Shown here: piece by piece, positions 28,301 through 36,340 of the stretch
How the letters are laid out: each line of letters starts with the position of its first letter
Numbering within the stretch: position 1 is the first letter of the stretch
Origin: Pseudomonas sp. S30
Lineage (GTDB): Bacteria > Pseudomonadota > Gammaproteobacteria > Pseudomonadales > Pseudomonadaceae
DNA: 64,000 bases
Reading direction: 5' to 3'
Assembly: GCF_016518545.1 (NCBI RefSeq)
Contig: NZ_JACVTO010000009.1
Span: 124,001-188,000, forward strand
Position numbers and translations under genes: made by a program
Notes under the pieces: generated by a model
The model's database searches: none
The model's input: the letters and a program-made list of their open reading frames with translations, nothing else
Told to the model about the DNA's origin: nothing

Positions 28301-29605
28301 CTGGCCATGATCGACGATTCCAGCGTGGGCGCCCTTAGCCTGGATGGCGGCACGGTCGACCTGCGCGCAGGTCAGGCTGGCTTTCGCACACTCACGGCCA
28401 CCAGCCTCCAGGGCACCGGCACCTTCGTGATGGGCACCGATCTGGCGGCGCATCAGGGCGACCTGCTCAACGTCGAGGGTCAGGCGCAGGGCGCACACGG
28501 CCTGGCGATCCAGAACACCGGCGCAGAGCCGCTGTCGGGCGACCAGCCGCAACGTGTGGTCCACACCGAAGGCGGCGCCGGGCAATTCCGTCTGCTCAGC
28601 GAGACCGGCACCGTGGATGCTGGCGCTTACTCCTACCTGTTGCAACAGCGCGATACCGACTGGTACCTGGTCCAGGCCCAGGATCCGATCATCTCACCCA
28701 GCGCGGCAGTGGCCATCGCGGTCTTCAGTGCAGCGCCGACGGTCTGGTACGGTGAAATGAGCACCTTGCGCAGTCGCATGGGCGAGCTGCGTGAAGGGGG
28801 CGCTGGCCAGGGCGGCGTGTGGGCGCGTACCTACGCCAACCGCTACCGGGTCTCCACCGCCGATCAGGTGGACTACCAGCAGACCCAGCAGGGTATTTCC
28901 TTCGGGGCCGACACCGCGCTGCCGGCGCAAAGTGGCCAGTGGCTGGTCGGCGTGATGGGCGGCTACAGCGATTCGGAACTGAACATGCGCCTGGGCAGCA
29001 ATGGTCGGGTCGACAGCTACTACCTGGGTCTGTACAGCACCTGGCTGTCGGACAGCGGCTTCTACCTGGATGCGGTGCTCAAGGCCAACCGCTTCGACAA
29101 CAAGGCCGACGTGCGCATGAGCGATGGCGTCAAGGCCAAGGGCGATTACTCCAACTACGGGGTGGGTGGACAGGTCGAGGCCGGCAAGCACATCAAGCTC
29201 GACGATGGCTGGTTCGTCGAGCCCTATGCGCAGGTGGCGGCCCTGTGGGTCGAAGGTGAGAACTATCGCCTGGACAACGACCTGCGTGCCGACAGCAACA
29301 AGGCGGACTCGCTGCTGGGCAAGGTCGGCACTCACATCGGCCGCACCGTACCGTTGCAGTCGGGAGGCTTCGTGCAGCCCTATGTCAAGGTCGCAGCGGC
29401 CCGTGAGTTCGCCCGCAACAACGAGGTCAAGATCAACGACAACACCTTCCACGATGACTTGTCCGGCGCGCGCCTGGAACTGGGCACGGGTCTGGCGGCC
29501 AAGATCAGCGACACCTTGCAGGCCCATGTCGACCTGGACTACAGCACGGGAAAACACATCGACCAACCCTGGGGCGTGAACGTGGGAGTGCGTTTCAACT
29601 GGTGA
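25385..29605 (+). CDS. Classical autotransporter with repeat-expanded passenger
   Basis: 1406 residues, type Va secretion. The N-terminus carries a hydrophobic signal ending near MAATLPPG. The passenger (about 30-1120) is beta-helix-like with many short units of the type S-T-L-x-G-x-V-x-N-x-x-S-L-x-L. The residues before the barrel (WYGEMSTLRSRMGELREG) are the pertactin-type junction. The translocator barrel runs from about 1144 to 1406 and ends in FNW, the terminal aromatic expected for Bam recognition. TGAGGAA precedes the ATG. Residues about 374-850 contain nearly identical 96-residue units. It is a tandem paralog of the next gene. No protease triad or lipase motif was seen, so adhesion or aggregation is the likely role. 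Confidence 0.92.
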   Translation: MTRCRLFHYVANSSSSLLLLYALVPVGMAATLPPGTSATIGPGTAPERWSLNAAELTATPGAATLDIIGQAGSTVTLDGTSVQGGNLTGLQLIESTATVANSTIASTGGIGMSVVKPNAAATTSSTALVSDSSISGIGRGVNVSGGSTATLINSTVNGSGTLGSTVAGNGLGLSLVGGEAILRGSSAVGSNRGAGLFGLGGSNAAPRLELDNSSLTSQQGSAIVVSNLNSQAMSADIVIANGSQLTSANQTLIEVGLPTDAPGSVSQAQILIDASTLTGNIQVAATALADVAMRNAAALTGDLNNLASLAMDASTVDGNLNQPVGSTAAATLTNGSRFTGNINNVGTLSVDASQVNGNVVSVAGSATTVSLSNASTLTGTVSNAASLALDNSGMTGDMTQDAAGTGTLSLANGSTLDGNVTNVGSATLSTGSSMVGNFNDVGTLALSAGTLQGDVLSAPGSSTAVTLSDASTLTGTVSNAASLALDNSSMAGDMTQATPGTGTLSLANGSTLEGNVTNVGSATLSTGSSMVGNFSDVGTLALSASTLQGDVLSAPGSSTAVTLSDASTLTGTVSNAASLNLDNSSRMTGDFTQDAAGTGTLTLSNGSVFTGNVNNVDTIALSGLSTLEGTVNNATSLALENSSVTGNMTQATPGTGTLSLANGSTLEGNVTNVGSATLSTGSSMVGNFNEVGTLALSASTLQGDVLSAPGSSTAVTLSDASTLTGTVSNAASLNLDNSGMTGDMTQATPGTGTLSLANGSALDGNVTNVGSATLSTGSSMVGNFNEVGTLALSASTLQGDVLSAPGSSTAVTLSDASTLTGIVSNAASLNLDNSSRMTGDVTQDAPGSGTLNLANSAELIGNVRNVDAATLSSGSRMTGDFIQPGSLRLDASSVTGNVSSAPGSTSAVSLNNASTLDGNVSNVASLALANSSMTGNLLQDVANSGTLSLTNGSLLTGTVRNVGTTTISGSSRLAMIDDSSVGALSLDGGTVDLRAGQAGFRTLTATSLQGTGTFVMGTDLAAHQGDLLNVEGQAQGAHGLAIQNTGAEPLSGDQPQRVVHTEGGAGQFRLLSETGTVDAGAYSYLLQQRDTDWYLVQAQDPIISPSAAVAIAVFSAAPTVWYGEMSTLRSRMGELREGGAGQGGVWARTYANRYRVSTADQVDYQQTQQGISFGADTALPAQSGQWLVGVMGGYSDSELNMRLGSNGRVDSYYLGLYSTWLSDSGFYLDAVLKANRFDNKADVRMSDGVKAKGDYSNYGVGGQVEAGKHIKLDDGWFVEPYAQVAALWVEGENYRLDNDLRADSNKADSLLGKVGTHIGRTVPLQSGGFVQPYVKVAAAREFARNNEVKINDNTFHDDLSGARLELGTGLAAKISDTLQAHVDLDYSTGKHIDQPWGVNVGVRFNW
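26504..27920 (+). repeat. 288-bp near-identical tandem repeats in the autotransporter passenger
   Basis: The sequence gcctcgaccctcaccggc or a close variant begins units at 26504, 26792, 27080, 27542 and 27830. Spacings are 288, 288, 462 and 288 bp; the long one is 288 plus 174, a whole number of codons. Units are almost identical at the DNA level, unlike the diverged repeats of the adhesin at 1-10120, so expansion is recent and copy number may vary between strains. Confidence 0.88.
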
Positions 29606-29729
29606 AGATGAAGGGGGATACAGCAGCAGGTGTAGGCTTTGTCCTGCTAGCTTTAGGAAACCTCCTACATTCTCCCAGAGATGATCACGGTTGAATTCCG
29701 CCGTCACTTTATAACGGTCGAGTTCACTC

Positions 29730-31973
29730 ATGAAACTTACCCCTCTAGCCCAGCGCCTCACGGCGCTGGGCTTCGCTTTTACTCCATTCAGCGTTCTGGC
29801 CAGTACGGTCGTCGTGCCCGGGGGCTCCACACTCACGGTCGGTCCAGAGGCTCCCCGGTATGCCTACCAGGTCGAGCGTGACGCCACGTTGAACGTTACC
29901 GCCGGCGCCAGTACCGCCCAGATCAGAGCGACCGGCGGCGCCCAGGTGAATATCAGCAATGCCGATGTCAGCGCCACCGGCGACAACGGCCTCGCCCTCT
30001 ACGACAGCCACGCGGTCATCGATGGCAGTCGCATCGTCGCTCGGCTCGATCCCGCCGCTGCGAACAAGCAGGCGTATGGCATTCGCCTTTCAGGATTCGA
30101 TCAGGCCTCCAGCGCGCGCATTTCGAACAGCTCCGTTTCCGGCATGGGCCGGGGCATCAACGTCGCCAACAACGCGACCGTGGATCTGAGCAATACCCAG
30201 GTGCATGGCCACGCGGCAGGAAGCTCCGATGCCATTCCAGGCGGCATCGGCATGGTCATCGCGGGAGCGAGCGCCAAGGTGCGCGAGAACAGCCAGGTCA
30301 CGGGTGACCGCAACGGTGTGGTGATGCTCGCCGGCATCACCAACGATACCGAGCACGAGGCCCATCTGCTCGTGGACAGTTCCACCATCGCGGGGAGCGA
30401 AGGCAGCGCGATCCGAGTCATCAGCTATCGCGACGTGGACCAGAAGGTCAATATCCACGTCGCCAATGGCTCGAGCCTGATCGGCGGCAACGGCAACATC
30501 CTTGAAGTCGAGGAGAAAGCCAGCGTCGATTTTTCGGTGAGCGACAGCCGCCTGACCGGCAACATCGTGGCCCACGAAACTGCCGAGCTCGACGTGACGC
30601 TGGCGGACAACGCCGCCCTCACCGGCACCATCCATGGCGCCAGCACGCTCGCCATCGATGGCACCTCGCAATGGAACCTCACCGGCGACTCCGACGTCGG
30701 CAGCCTCAACCTGGATCAAGGCACGGTGAACCTGCGCAACGCCTCGCCGGACAGCGGCTTCAACCGCCTGCAACTGGGCGAGTTGTCCGGCAGCGGTACC
30801 TTCATGCTCGGCGCCGACCTGAGCACCGGCCAGGGTGACTTGGTCGACGTCAGTGGCAAGGCCAGCGGCGACCACCGCCTGCTGGTGGAGAACACCGGCA
30901 CCGACCCGAACGCCGCCATCAGCGACCATCAGGTGGTCCATACCGGTGAAGGCAGTGACGCGCGTTTCGACCTGGTGGGTGGCCAGGTGGATTTCGGCAC
31001 CTATGCCTATGAGCTGGAGCAGCGCGACGACGACTGGTATCTGGTGCGCAAAGGCGACACCACCACCCCGGGTACGCGCTCGGTCACCGGCCTGTTCAGC
31101 GCCGCGCCGACCGTGTGGTACGGCGAATCCGCCACCCTGCGCAGCCGCATGGGCGAACTGCGCAACGGCCAGGACCAGGGCGGCGGCTGGCTGCGCAGCT
31201 ACGGCAACAAGCACAAGGTCAGCGCCGGCGCTGGCGCGGCCTACGACCAGGTGCAGCAAGGTATCGCCTTCGGTGCCGACCTGCCGATCGGCACCGGCGA
31301 CGGTCAGTGGCTGATCGGCCTGATGGGCGGTTACAGCCGCTCGGACCTGGACCTGTCCGGTGGCACTTCGGGCACGGTCGACAGCTTCCACGTCGGTGCC
31401 TACAGCACGTGGCTGGCCGAAGACGGCCTGTACATCGACGCGCTGATCAAGGCCAACCGCTTCCAGAACAAGTCCGACGTGCGCATGAGCGACGGGCGCA
31501 AGGCCAAGGGCGATTACAACAACAACGGTATCGGTGCCACGGTCGAGGTCGGCAAGCACATCAAACTGAACGACGGCTGGTTCGTCGAACCCTACAGCCA
31601 AGTGTCGACGCTGTGGATCGATGGCGCCGACTACAGCCTGGACAACGGCATGCGCGCCAGCGCCAAGAGCGCCAGTTCCGTGCTGGGCAAGGTCGGCAGC
31701 CATGTCGGGCGCAACTTCTCGCTCGAGCAGGGTGGCTTCATCCAGCCTTACGTGAAGGTGGCGGCCGCGCATGAGTTCGCCAAGGACAACAAGGTACGGG
31801 TCAACGACAACCGGTTCGCCAACGACCTTTCCGGTAGCCGCATCGAACTGGGCGCTGGCGTCGCGGCCCAGGTGACCGAGGTCTTGCAGGTCCAGGCGGG
31901 CTTCGACTACATGAAGGGCAAGCATATCGAACAGCCCTGGGGTGTGAACGTAGGCGTGCGCTACAACTGGTGA
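29730..31973 (+). CDS. Classical autotransporter, short paralog
   Basis: 747 residues. The signal segment ends near SVLASTVVVPGG. The passenger (about 27-470) is beta-helix-like and lacks the expanded repeats of the preceding gene. The pertactin-type junction WYGESATLRSRMGELRNG and the barrel (about 484-747, ending YNW) are closely similar to those of the upstream gene, for example MSDGRKAKGDY and KHIKLNDGWFVEPY. The two genes therefore arose by tandem duplication, with passengers diverging. It lies 124 bp downstream of the first autotransporter; no terminator was seen between them. The ribosome-binding site is weak. Ligand unknown. Confidence 0.92.
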   Translation: MKLTPLAQRLTALGFAFTPFSVLASTVVVPGGSTLTVGPEAPRYAYQVERDATLNVTAGASTAQIRATGGAQVNISNADVSATGDNGLALYDSHAVIDGSRIVARLDPAAANKQAYGIRLSGFDQASSARISNSSVSGMGRGINVANNATVDLSNTQVHGHAAGSSDAIPGGIGMVIAGASAKVRENSQVTGDRNGVVMLAGITNDTEHEAHLLVDSSTIAGSEGSAIRVISYRDVDQKVNIHVANGSSLIGGNGNILEVEEKASVDFSVSDSRLTGNIVAHETAELDVTLADNAALTGTIHGASTLAIDGTSQWNLTGDSDVGSLNLDQGTVNLRNASPDSGFNRLQLGELSGSGTFMLGADLSTGQGDLVDVSGKASGDHRLLVENTGTDPNAAISDHQVVHTGEGSDARFDLVGGQVDFGTYAYELEQRDDDWYLVRKGDTTTPGTRSVTGLFSAAPTVWYGESATLRSRMGELRNGQDQGGGWLRSYGNKHKVSAGAGAAYDQVQQGIAFGADLPIGTGDGQWLIGLMGGYSRSDLDLSGGTSGTVDSFHVGAYSTWLAEDGLYIDALIKANRFQNKSDVRMSDGRKAKGDYNNNGIGATVEVGKHIKLNDGWFVEPYSQVSTLWIDGADYSLDNGMRASAKSASSVLGKVGSHVGRNFSLEQGGFIQPYVKVAAAHEFAKDNKVRVNDNRFANDLSGSRIELGAGVAAQVTEVLQVQAGFDYMKGKHIEQPWGVNVGVRYNW

Positions 31974-32041
31974 TGCAGCGAACACGCGGTCACCTGCAAT
32001 GGGTGCCAATGCGTGCCACGGGGCTGCCTCGCAGCCCGAGG

Positions 32042-32083
32042 GGTTCATCGCAGCGGCGGCGCCGATCGCCGCTGCGATGAACC
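32042..32083. terminator. Long perfect hairpin after the autotransporter pair
   Basis: GGTTCATCGCAGCGGCG and its exact reverse complement form a 17-bp stem with an 8-base loop. It lies 68 bases after the second autotransporter stop and before cheV. No T run follows, so it may terminate weakly, protect the mRNA 3' end, or be a REP-like element. Confidence 0.55.
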
Positions 32084-32174
32084 GGCCTTACTTGCCCTCT
32101 TCGGCCTCAAGCACCGGCCTCCCAGGCCGATAACCGGATATCCTCTTCCCTTTCGACACTCCCGAAGGTTGCCC

Positions 32175-33074
32175 ATGGCCACGCCCAATGCCCGCGCGGA
32201 CGCCTTGTCCCTGCTGCTGTTCACCCTGCGCAGCGGCAAGCTGATGGCGATCAATCTGCTCAAGGTCAGCGAAATCATCCCCTGCCCGCCCTTGACCAAG
32301 CTTCCCGAATCCCACCCCCACGTCAAAGGCGTGGCGACCCTGCGCGGCCAGTCGCTTTCGGTGATCGACCTGTCCCGTGCCATCGGCGAGCAACCGCTGG
32401 CCGATCCGCGCGGTGGCTGCCTGATCGTCACCGACATCAGCCGCTCGCGCCAAGGCCTGCATGTGCAGGCGGTGAGCCGTATCGTGCACTGCCTGAGCAC
32501 CGATATCCGGCCGCCACCCTACGGTTCCGGCAGCCGCTCGTTCATCACCGGCGTGACCCGCGTCGACAATGCGCTGGTCCAGGTGCTGGACATCGAGAAG
32601 GTCATCCATGGGATCGCCCCACCGCCGCCAGAGGCGCCAGCGGGGCAACTGCGCGAGGAAGACGCCAGTCTGCTCGCGGCTGCCAACATACTGGTGGTGG
32701 ATGACAGCCAGGTGGCGCTCCAGCAGTCGGTGCACACCTTGCGCCACCTGGGTCTGGAGTGCCACACCGCCCGCAGCGCCAAAGAAGCGATCAATGTTCT
32801 GCTCGAGCTGCAAGGCACGGCGCAGGAGATCGATATCGTGGTCTCGGACATCGAGATGTCGGAAATGGATGGCTACGCCTTCACCCGCACCCTGCGCGAG
32901 ACGCCGGACTTCCAGCACCTGTACGTGCTCTTGCACACTTCGCTGGACAGCGCCATGAGCGCCGAAAAAGCCAAGGTCGCCGGGGCCAATGCCATCCTTA
33001 CCAAGTTTTCCTCGCCCGAGCTCACCGATTGCCTGGTGGTCGCGGCACGCGCGGTGAGTCTGGCCGAGCGCTGA
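32175..33074 (+). CDS. cheV: CheV-type chemotaxis coupling protein (CheW-REC)
   Basis: 300 residues. A CheW-like domain (about 8-150) couples receptors to CheA. A receiver domain (about 170-298) has the acidic pair Asp176-Asp177, the phosphoacceptor Asp225 in VVSDIEMSEMDGY, and Thr/Lys conserved positions near LHTS and LTKF. The ATG at 32175 is used because GAAGG lies upstream and the family starts here; the longer frame adds 54 unrelated residues. Pseudomonads encode several CheV paralogs, so the paralog number cannot be assigned. Confidence 0.9.
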   Translation: MATPNARADALSLLLFTLRSGKLMAINLLKVSEIIPCPPLTKLPESHPHVKGVATLRGQSLSVIDLSRAIGEQPLADPRGGCLIVTDISRSRQGLHVQAVSRIVHCLSTDIRPPPYGSGSRSFITGVTRVDNALVQVLDIEKVIHGIAPPPPEAPAGQLREEDASLLAAANILVVDDSQVALQQSVHTLRHLGLECHTARSAKEAINVLLELQGTAQEIDIVVSDIEMSEMDGYAFTRTLRETPDFQHLYVLLHTSLDSAMSAEKAKVAGANAILTKFSSPELTDCLVVAARAVSLAER

Positions 33075-33162
33075 GGCCGGCATGACCATAGGCCTTCACT
33101 TGATGGCAGATCCGACTCGGGCATAATTCCTACTCTCCAGAACCTCTTTGCCGGTATCGCTT

Positions 33163-33474
33163 ATGACTTTTCTCCGTACCGCTCTGATCGCCCTGGTGGT
33201 GACCAGCACCGGCGTCCATGCTTCCACTTCCGAAGCGTGGAACGCCTATCGCCAGCAGATGGTCAAGAGTTGCCTGGCTGCCAGCCAGTTCAAGGATGCC
33301 CACGCCATGGGCAAGCCCGCCGAATTCGACGACCGTACCGCCTACAGCGCGTTGCTGATCGAGGGCGTGTACAAGTCCAGGCAGATGAACAACCAGACCG
33401 GCACCGAGCTGTGCCTGTACGACCGGGCCCACCAGCAGGCCTATGTCACCGAATGGCAGCCAGGCACCAAGTGA
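33163..33474 (+). CDS. Small exported hypothetical protein
   Basis: 103 residues. MTFLRTALIALVVTSTGVHA is a clear signal peptide. The mature part has two cysteines (one in VKSCLAAS, one in TELCLYD) that could form a disulfide. I do not recognise a family. Its stop overlaps the GTG start of the next gene (GTGA), so the two are translationally coupled and probably functionally linked. Confidence 0.8.
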   Translation: MTFLRTALIALVVTSTGVHASTSEAWNAYRQQMVKSCLAASQFKDAHAMGKPAEFDDRTAYSALLIEGVYKSRQMNNQTGTELCLYDRAHQQAYVTEWQPGTK

Positions 33475-34205
33475 GCGACAGTCTGCGCTTCGCCTGTATC
33501 GGCTGCGGCAAGTGCTGCACCGGGCACCACGTGCCGCTGACCCTGGACGAAGCACGCCGCTGGGCCAGCGATGGCGGTCAGGTGGTGGTGCTGATCGAAG
33601 GGTTCGTCGCCGATGGACCGGGGATGCCGCCCGAACAGCGCGACCACGTAGTGCGACGTTCCCAGGCGGTGGCCTGTGGCAGCACGCAACTGAGGGTATC
33701 GGTGACCTTCGCGGCCTTCAATCCGGGTCGCTGCCGCCATCTGGACGACGACGACCTGTGCGCCATCTATGAAACGCGCCCGTTGGTCTGTCGCATCTAT
33801 CCGGCGGAGATCAACCCGCACCTGCCGTTGCGCCCTGAAGCCAAGGACTGTCCGCCCGAAGCTTGGGAACAAGGCCCGCCCCTGATCGTCGGGCAGCGTC
33901 TGGTCGATCCGCGACTGAACGCTCTGATCGAGGCCTCGCGCCAGGCGGACCGTGAAGACATCGCTGCCAAGGTGGCCATCTGCGAACGGCTGGGCATCAC
34001 CACCAGCGCGCTCAAGGGCAATGGTTTCACGGCCTGGCTTCCGGACATGCAGGCGTTCCTTGCGGCCCTGGACTCGAATCCGGCACCCGCCAGTGCTGCC
34101 TGGATCGTGCACCTGCAGGACCCCGAGCTGACCCGCACCCTGCAGCAACGAGGGTTGCAGACTACCGCCGAAGCGCCGGTGTACTACGCCTTCATCGGCT
34201 TCTGA
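33471..34205 (+). CDS. YkgJ-family cysteine-cluster protein, long form
   Basis: 244 residues from a GTG at 33471 that overlaps the previous stop. The N-terminus has FACIGCGKCC and later CRHLDDDDLCAIYETRPLVCR, the cysteine pattern of the YkgJ/Fe-S oxidoreductase-like family (PF03692 as I know it). The second half (about 140-244) has no motif I recognise and is longer than in the short paralog at 10383-10766. The longer open frame that starts upstream at 33237 overlaps the preceding gene out of frame and is not used. Metal binding is inferred from the cysteines; function unknown. Confidence 0.85.
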   Translation: MSDSLRFACIGCGKCCTGHHVPLTLDEARRWASDGGQVVVLIEGFVADGPGMPPEQRDHVVRRSQAVACGSTQLRVSVTFAAFNPGRCRHLDDDDLCAIYETRPLVCRIYPAEINPHLPLRPEAKDCPPEAWEQGPPLIVGQRLVDPRLNALIEASRQADREDIAAKVAICERLGITTSALKGNGFTAWLPDMQAFLAALDSNPAPASAAWIVHLQDPELTRTLQQRGLQTTAEAPVYYAFIGF

Positions 34206-34404
34206 GCTAAGCCGCACGGCCGACTTCTCTCGTCGACACCTGCACTGAACGCCCACCGTGCTTGACGACTGGGAGGAGTGACCCTGTCCGATCGTTACCT
34301 TTTGCACAAGAGTGATTAACCCATTGGGCGCTGTTTCGCCGCTGCCCGCAGCGCTAGATTGGCGCTGTCCACATCACACTTGCCACGCAAGAAGGTAGCT
34401 TCAC

Positions 34405-34629
34405 ATGTCCAACAGTATGGGTATTGCCAGCGTCTTCGTCCTGTCGTCCCTGTTGTTGTCGCCCCTGGCCCTGGCTGAGGAATCGCCGGCCTTCGTCGCC
34501 CGTAACGCCCAGGTCGCTGCCAGCCTGCAACACTCGCAGGAGGCCTACGCAGCGCAGCCTCAGGATGCCACGAAAGCGGTGCAGCAGACCGCTTCGAAGA
34601 ACGTCACCGACGACCAGGCCGACAGCTGA
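34405..34629 (+). CDS. Tiny exported hypothetical protein
   Basis: 74 residues. A signal peptide ends at LALA-EESPAF, leaving a mature peptide of about 50 residues that is Ala/Gln/Asp-rich with no cysteine and no recognised family. AAGAAGG lies upstream of the ATG. It stands alone between a YkgJ-family gene and the OprD porin. Role unknown; a periplasmic location is inferred. Confidence 0.7.
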   Translation: MSNSMGIASVFVLSSLLLSPLALAEESPAFVARNAQVAASLQHSQEAYAAQPQDATKAVQQTASKNVTDDQADS

Positions 34630-34706
34630 TCCTGCGCTCCACCCCCACTCCCGTATTTCGGGTCCGACCTTGAGCAGGGGTCGCCCCGGTATGTTAGCCT
34701 CCCTTG

Positions 34707-34732
34707 GCCGCTGCGCATCAGCGGCTTTTTTT
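34707..34732 (+). terminator. Intrinsic terminator after the small exported protein
   Basis: GCCGCTG, a 5-base loop and CAGCGGC are followed by seven T on the plus strand. It lies about 78 bases after the stop of the 34405-34629 gene and 100 bases before the porin start. Confidence 0.88.
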
Positions 34733-34833
34733 GCGCCTGAATCTCTGCCAGGCGAACACGTCCCTCGGGCGAGCGCTGCTGTTCGAGCCGTCGGGGACCG
34801 CCTCACCGATCGACCGAAAAAGGAGCATTACCG

Positions 34834-36159
34834 GTGTCCTTCGTTTTCCGCTATACGCCACTGTTCATTGCGCTGGGCGCAATGATTTCCCCCACCCATG
34901 CCCAAGAGCGCGCAGAAGGCTTCGTAGAGGGATCGTCACTGAACCTGAACTTTCGAAATGCCTACTTCCATCGCAACCAGTTGCTGCCAGGCGTAAGGGA
35001 CAGTCGCGAATGGGCGCAGGGCGCCGTCGCACGCTTCGAGTCGGGCTATACGCCCGGCGTGATCGGCGTGGGCGTGGACGCCTACGGCATGCTCGGGCTG
35101 AAGCTCGATGGCGGCGGCGGCCACGCCGGCAGCAGCCTGTTGCCTCTCAACGAGCACGACGATGGCACCCTGGGCGCGGCGCCACGCAGCTTCTCCAGCG
35201 CCGGCGCTGCGGTGAAGATCAGAGGCTTCGACACCGAACTCAAGGCCGGTGACCTGTTCCTCACCAACCCGGTCATCGCCGGCGGCGAAACCCGCCTGCT
35301 GCCCCAGACCTTTCGTGGCGTGGCGCTGACCAACAGCGCCATCGACGGACTGCTGCTCGAAGGCGGCCAGGTCAGCTTCACCAAGCCCTACAACCAGAGT
35401 GGCCACCGGCGCATCGACACCTTCTACAGCGCAGGACCGGATGACCGCGACAGCAAGCACCTGTCCTGGGCTGGCGCGTCGTGGAACGGCACGCCGAGCT
35501 TCACCGCCAACCTGTACGCCGCCGAATTGCAGGACATCTGGAACCAGTACTACGCCGACTTCGACTACACCTATGTGGTCCACGACAACCTCAGCCTCAC
35601 CCCCGGCGTGCACTTCTACCACACGCAGGACACCGGCCAGGCCAAGCTGGGCAAGATCGACAACAACACCTACAGCCTGCACCTGACGGTGGCCGCCGGG
35701 CATCACAGCGTCACCACCGCCTACCAGCGCGTCAACGGCAATACGCCGTTCGACTACATCAACCAGGGCGACAGCATCTACCTCGACAACTCGCGCATGT
35801 ATTCGGACTTCAACGGCCCGGGCGAACGGTCGTGGAAACTGCAATACGGCTACGACTTCGCCGGCCTGGGCATCGCGGGGCTGAGCACATCGCTGTCCTA
35901 TTCGCGCGGCAAGCTCGACCTGACCAAGGCCGATCCGAACAGTGCCGGCTATGGCCAGTGGTACAGCGCCGATGGCAAGGATGCCCGGCACTGGGAACGC
36001 GACCTGGACGTGAAGTACGTGTTCCAGGAGGGCCAGTTCAAGGATCTGTCGTTGCTGCTGCGCTACGCCAGCCATCGCGGCAGCCGAGGCTATTCGGCGG
36101 TGGACAATGACAACGACGAGCTGCGCCTGATCGTCGACTACCCGCTCGCGATATTCTGA
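34834..36159 (+). CDS. OprD-family outer-membrane porin
   Basis: 441 residues. A GTG start is chosen because AAAAAGGAG lies 8 bases upstream and the signal peptide begins directly ([15 protein letters not shown]..., cleavage near THAQ). The mature protein has the OprD start [16 protein letters not shown], a family-typical [14 protein letters not shown] segment, and ends in a phenylalanine as outer-membrane barrels do. OprD-type porins carry small carboxylates, amino acids or aromatic acids; no adjacent catabolic operon indicates the substrate here. Confidence 0.9.
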   Translation: MSFVFRYTPLFIALGAMISPTHAQERAEGFVEGSSLNLNFRNAYFHRNQLLPGVRDSREWAQGAVARFESGYTPGVIGVGVDAYGMLGLKLDGGGGHAGSSLLPLNEHDDGTLGAAPRSFSSAGAAVKIRGFDTELKAGDLFLTNPVIAGGETRLLPQTFRGVALTNSAIDGLLLEGGQVSFTKPYNQSGHRRIDTFYSAGPDDRDSKHLSWAGASWNGTPSFTANLYAAELQDIWNQYYADFDYTYVVHDNLSLTPGVHFYHTQDTGQAKLGKIDNNTYSLHLTVAAGHHSVTTAYQRVNGNTPFDYINQGDSIYLDNSRMYSDFNGPGERSWKLQYGYDFAGLGIAGLSTSLSYSRGKLDLTKADPNSAGYGQWYSADGKDARHWERDLDVKYVFQEGQFKDLSLLLRYASHRGSRGYSAVDNDNDELRLIVDYPLAIF

Positions 36160-36340
36160 CGCGACACTGAAACCGGTAGCGTGGCGTCGGCCCGGCAGGG
36201 CACCGACGCCATCGCGGCGCACCTGAAGCGCGCATTTACGACGCCGTGGCTTGTTCGACAATGGCCACTTGCCTACACTATCGCCGCCGCTTCCTAGCCC
36301 GACCCTCAAGGCAAGAGGGGCCAATGCAGTCGCGAGCCTG

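Noticed and set aside
26465..28645. Long minus-strand open frame (726 codons) opposite the first autotransporter
   Set aside because: Antisense shadow of the repetitive passenger; repeats simply mirror the coding repeats and no protein feature is present.
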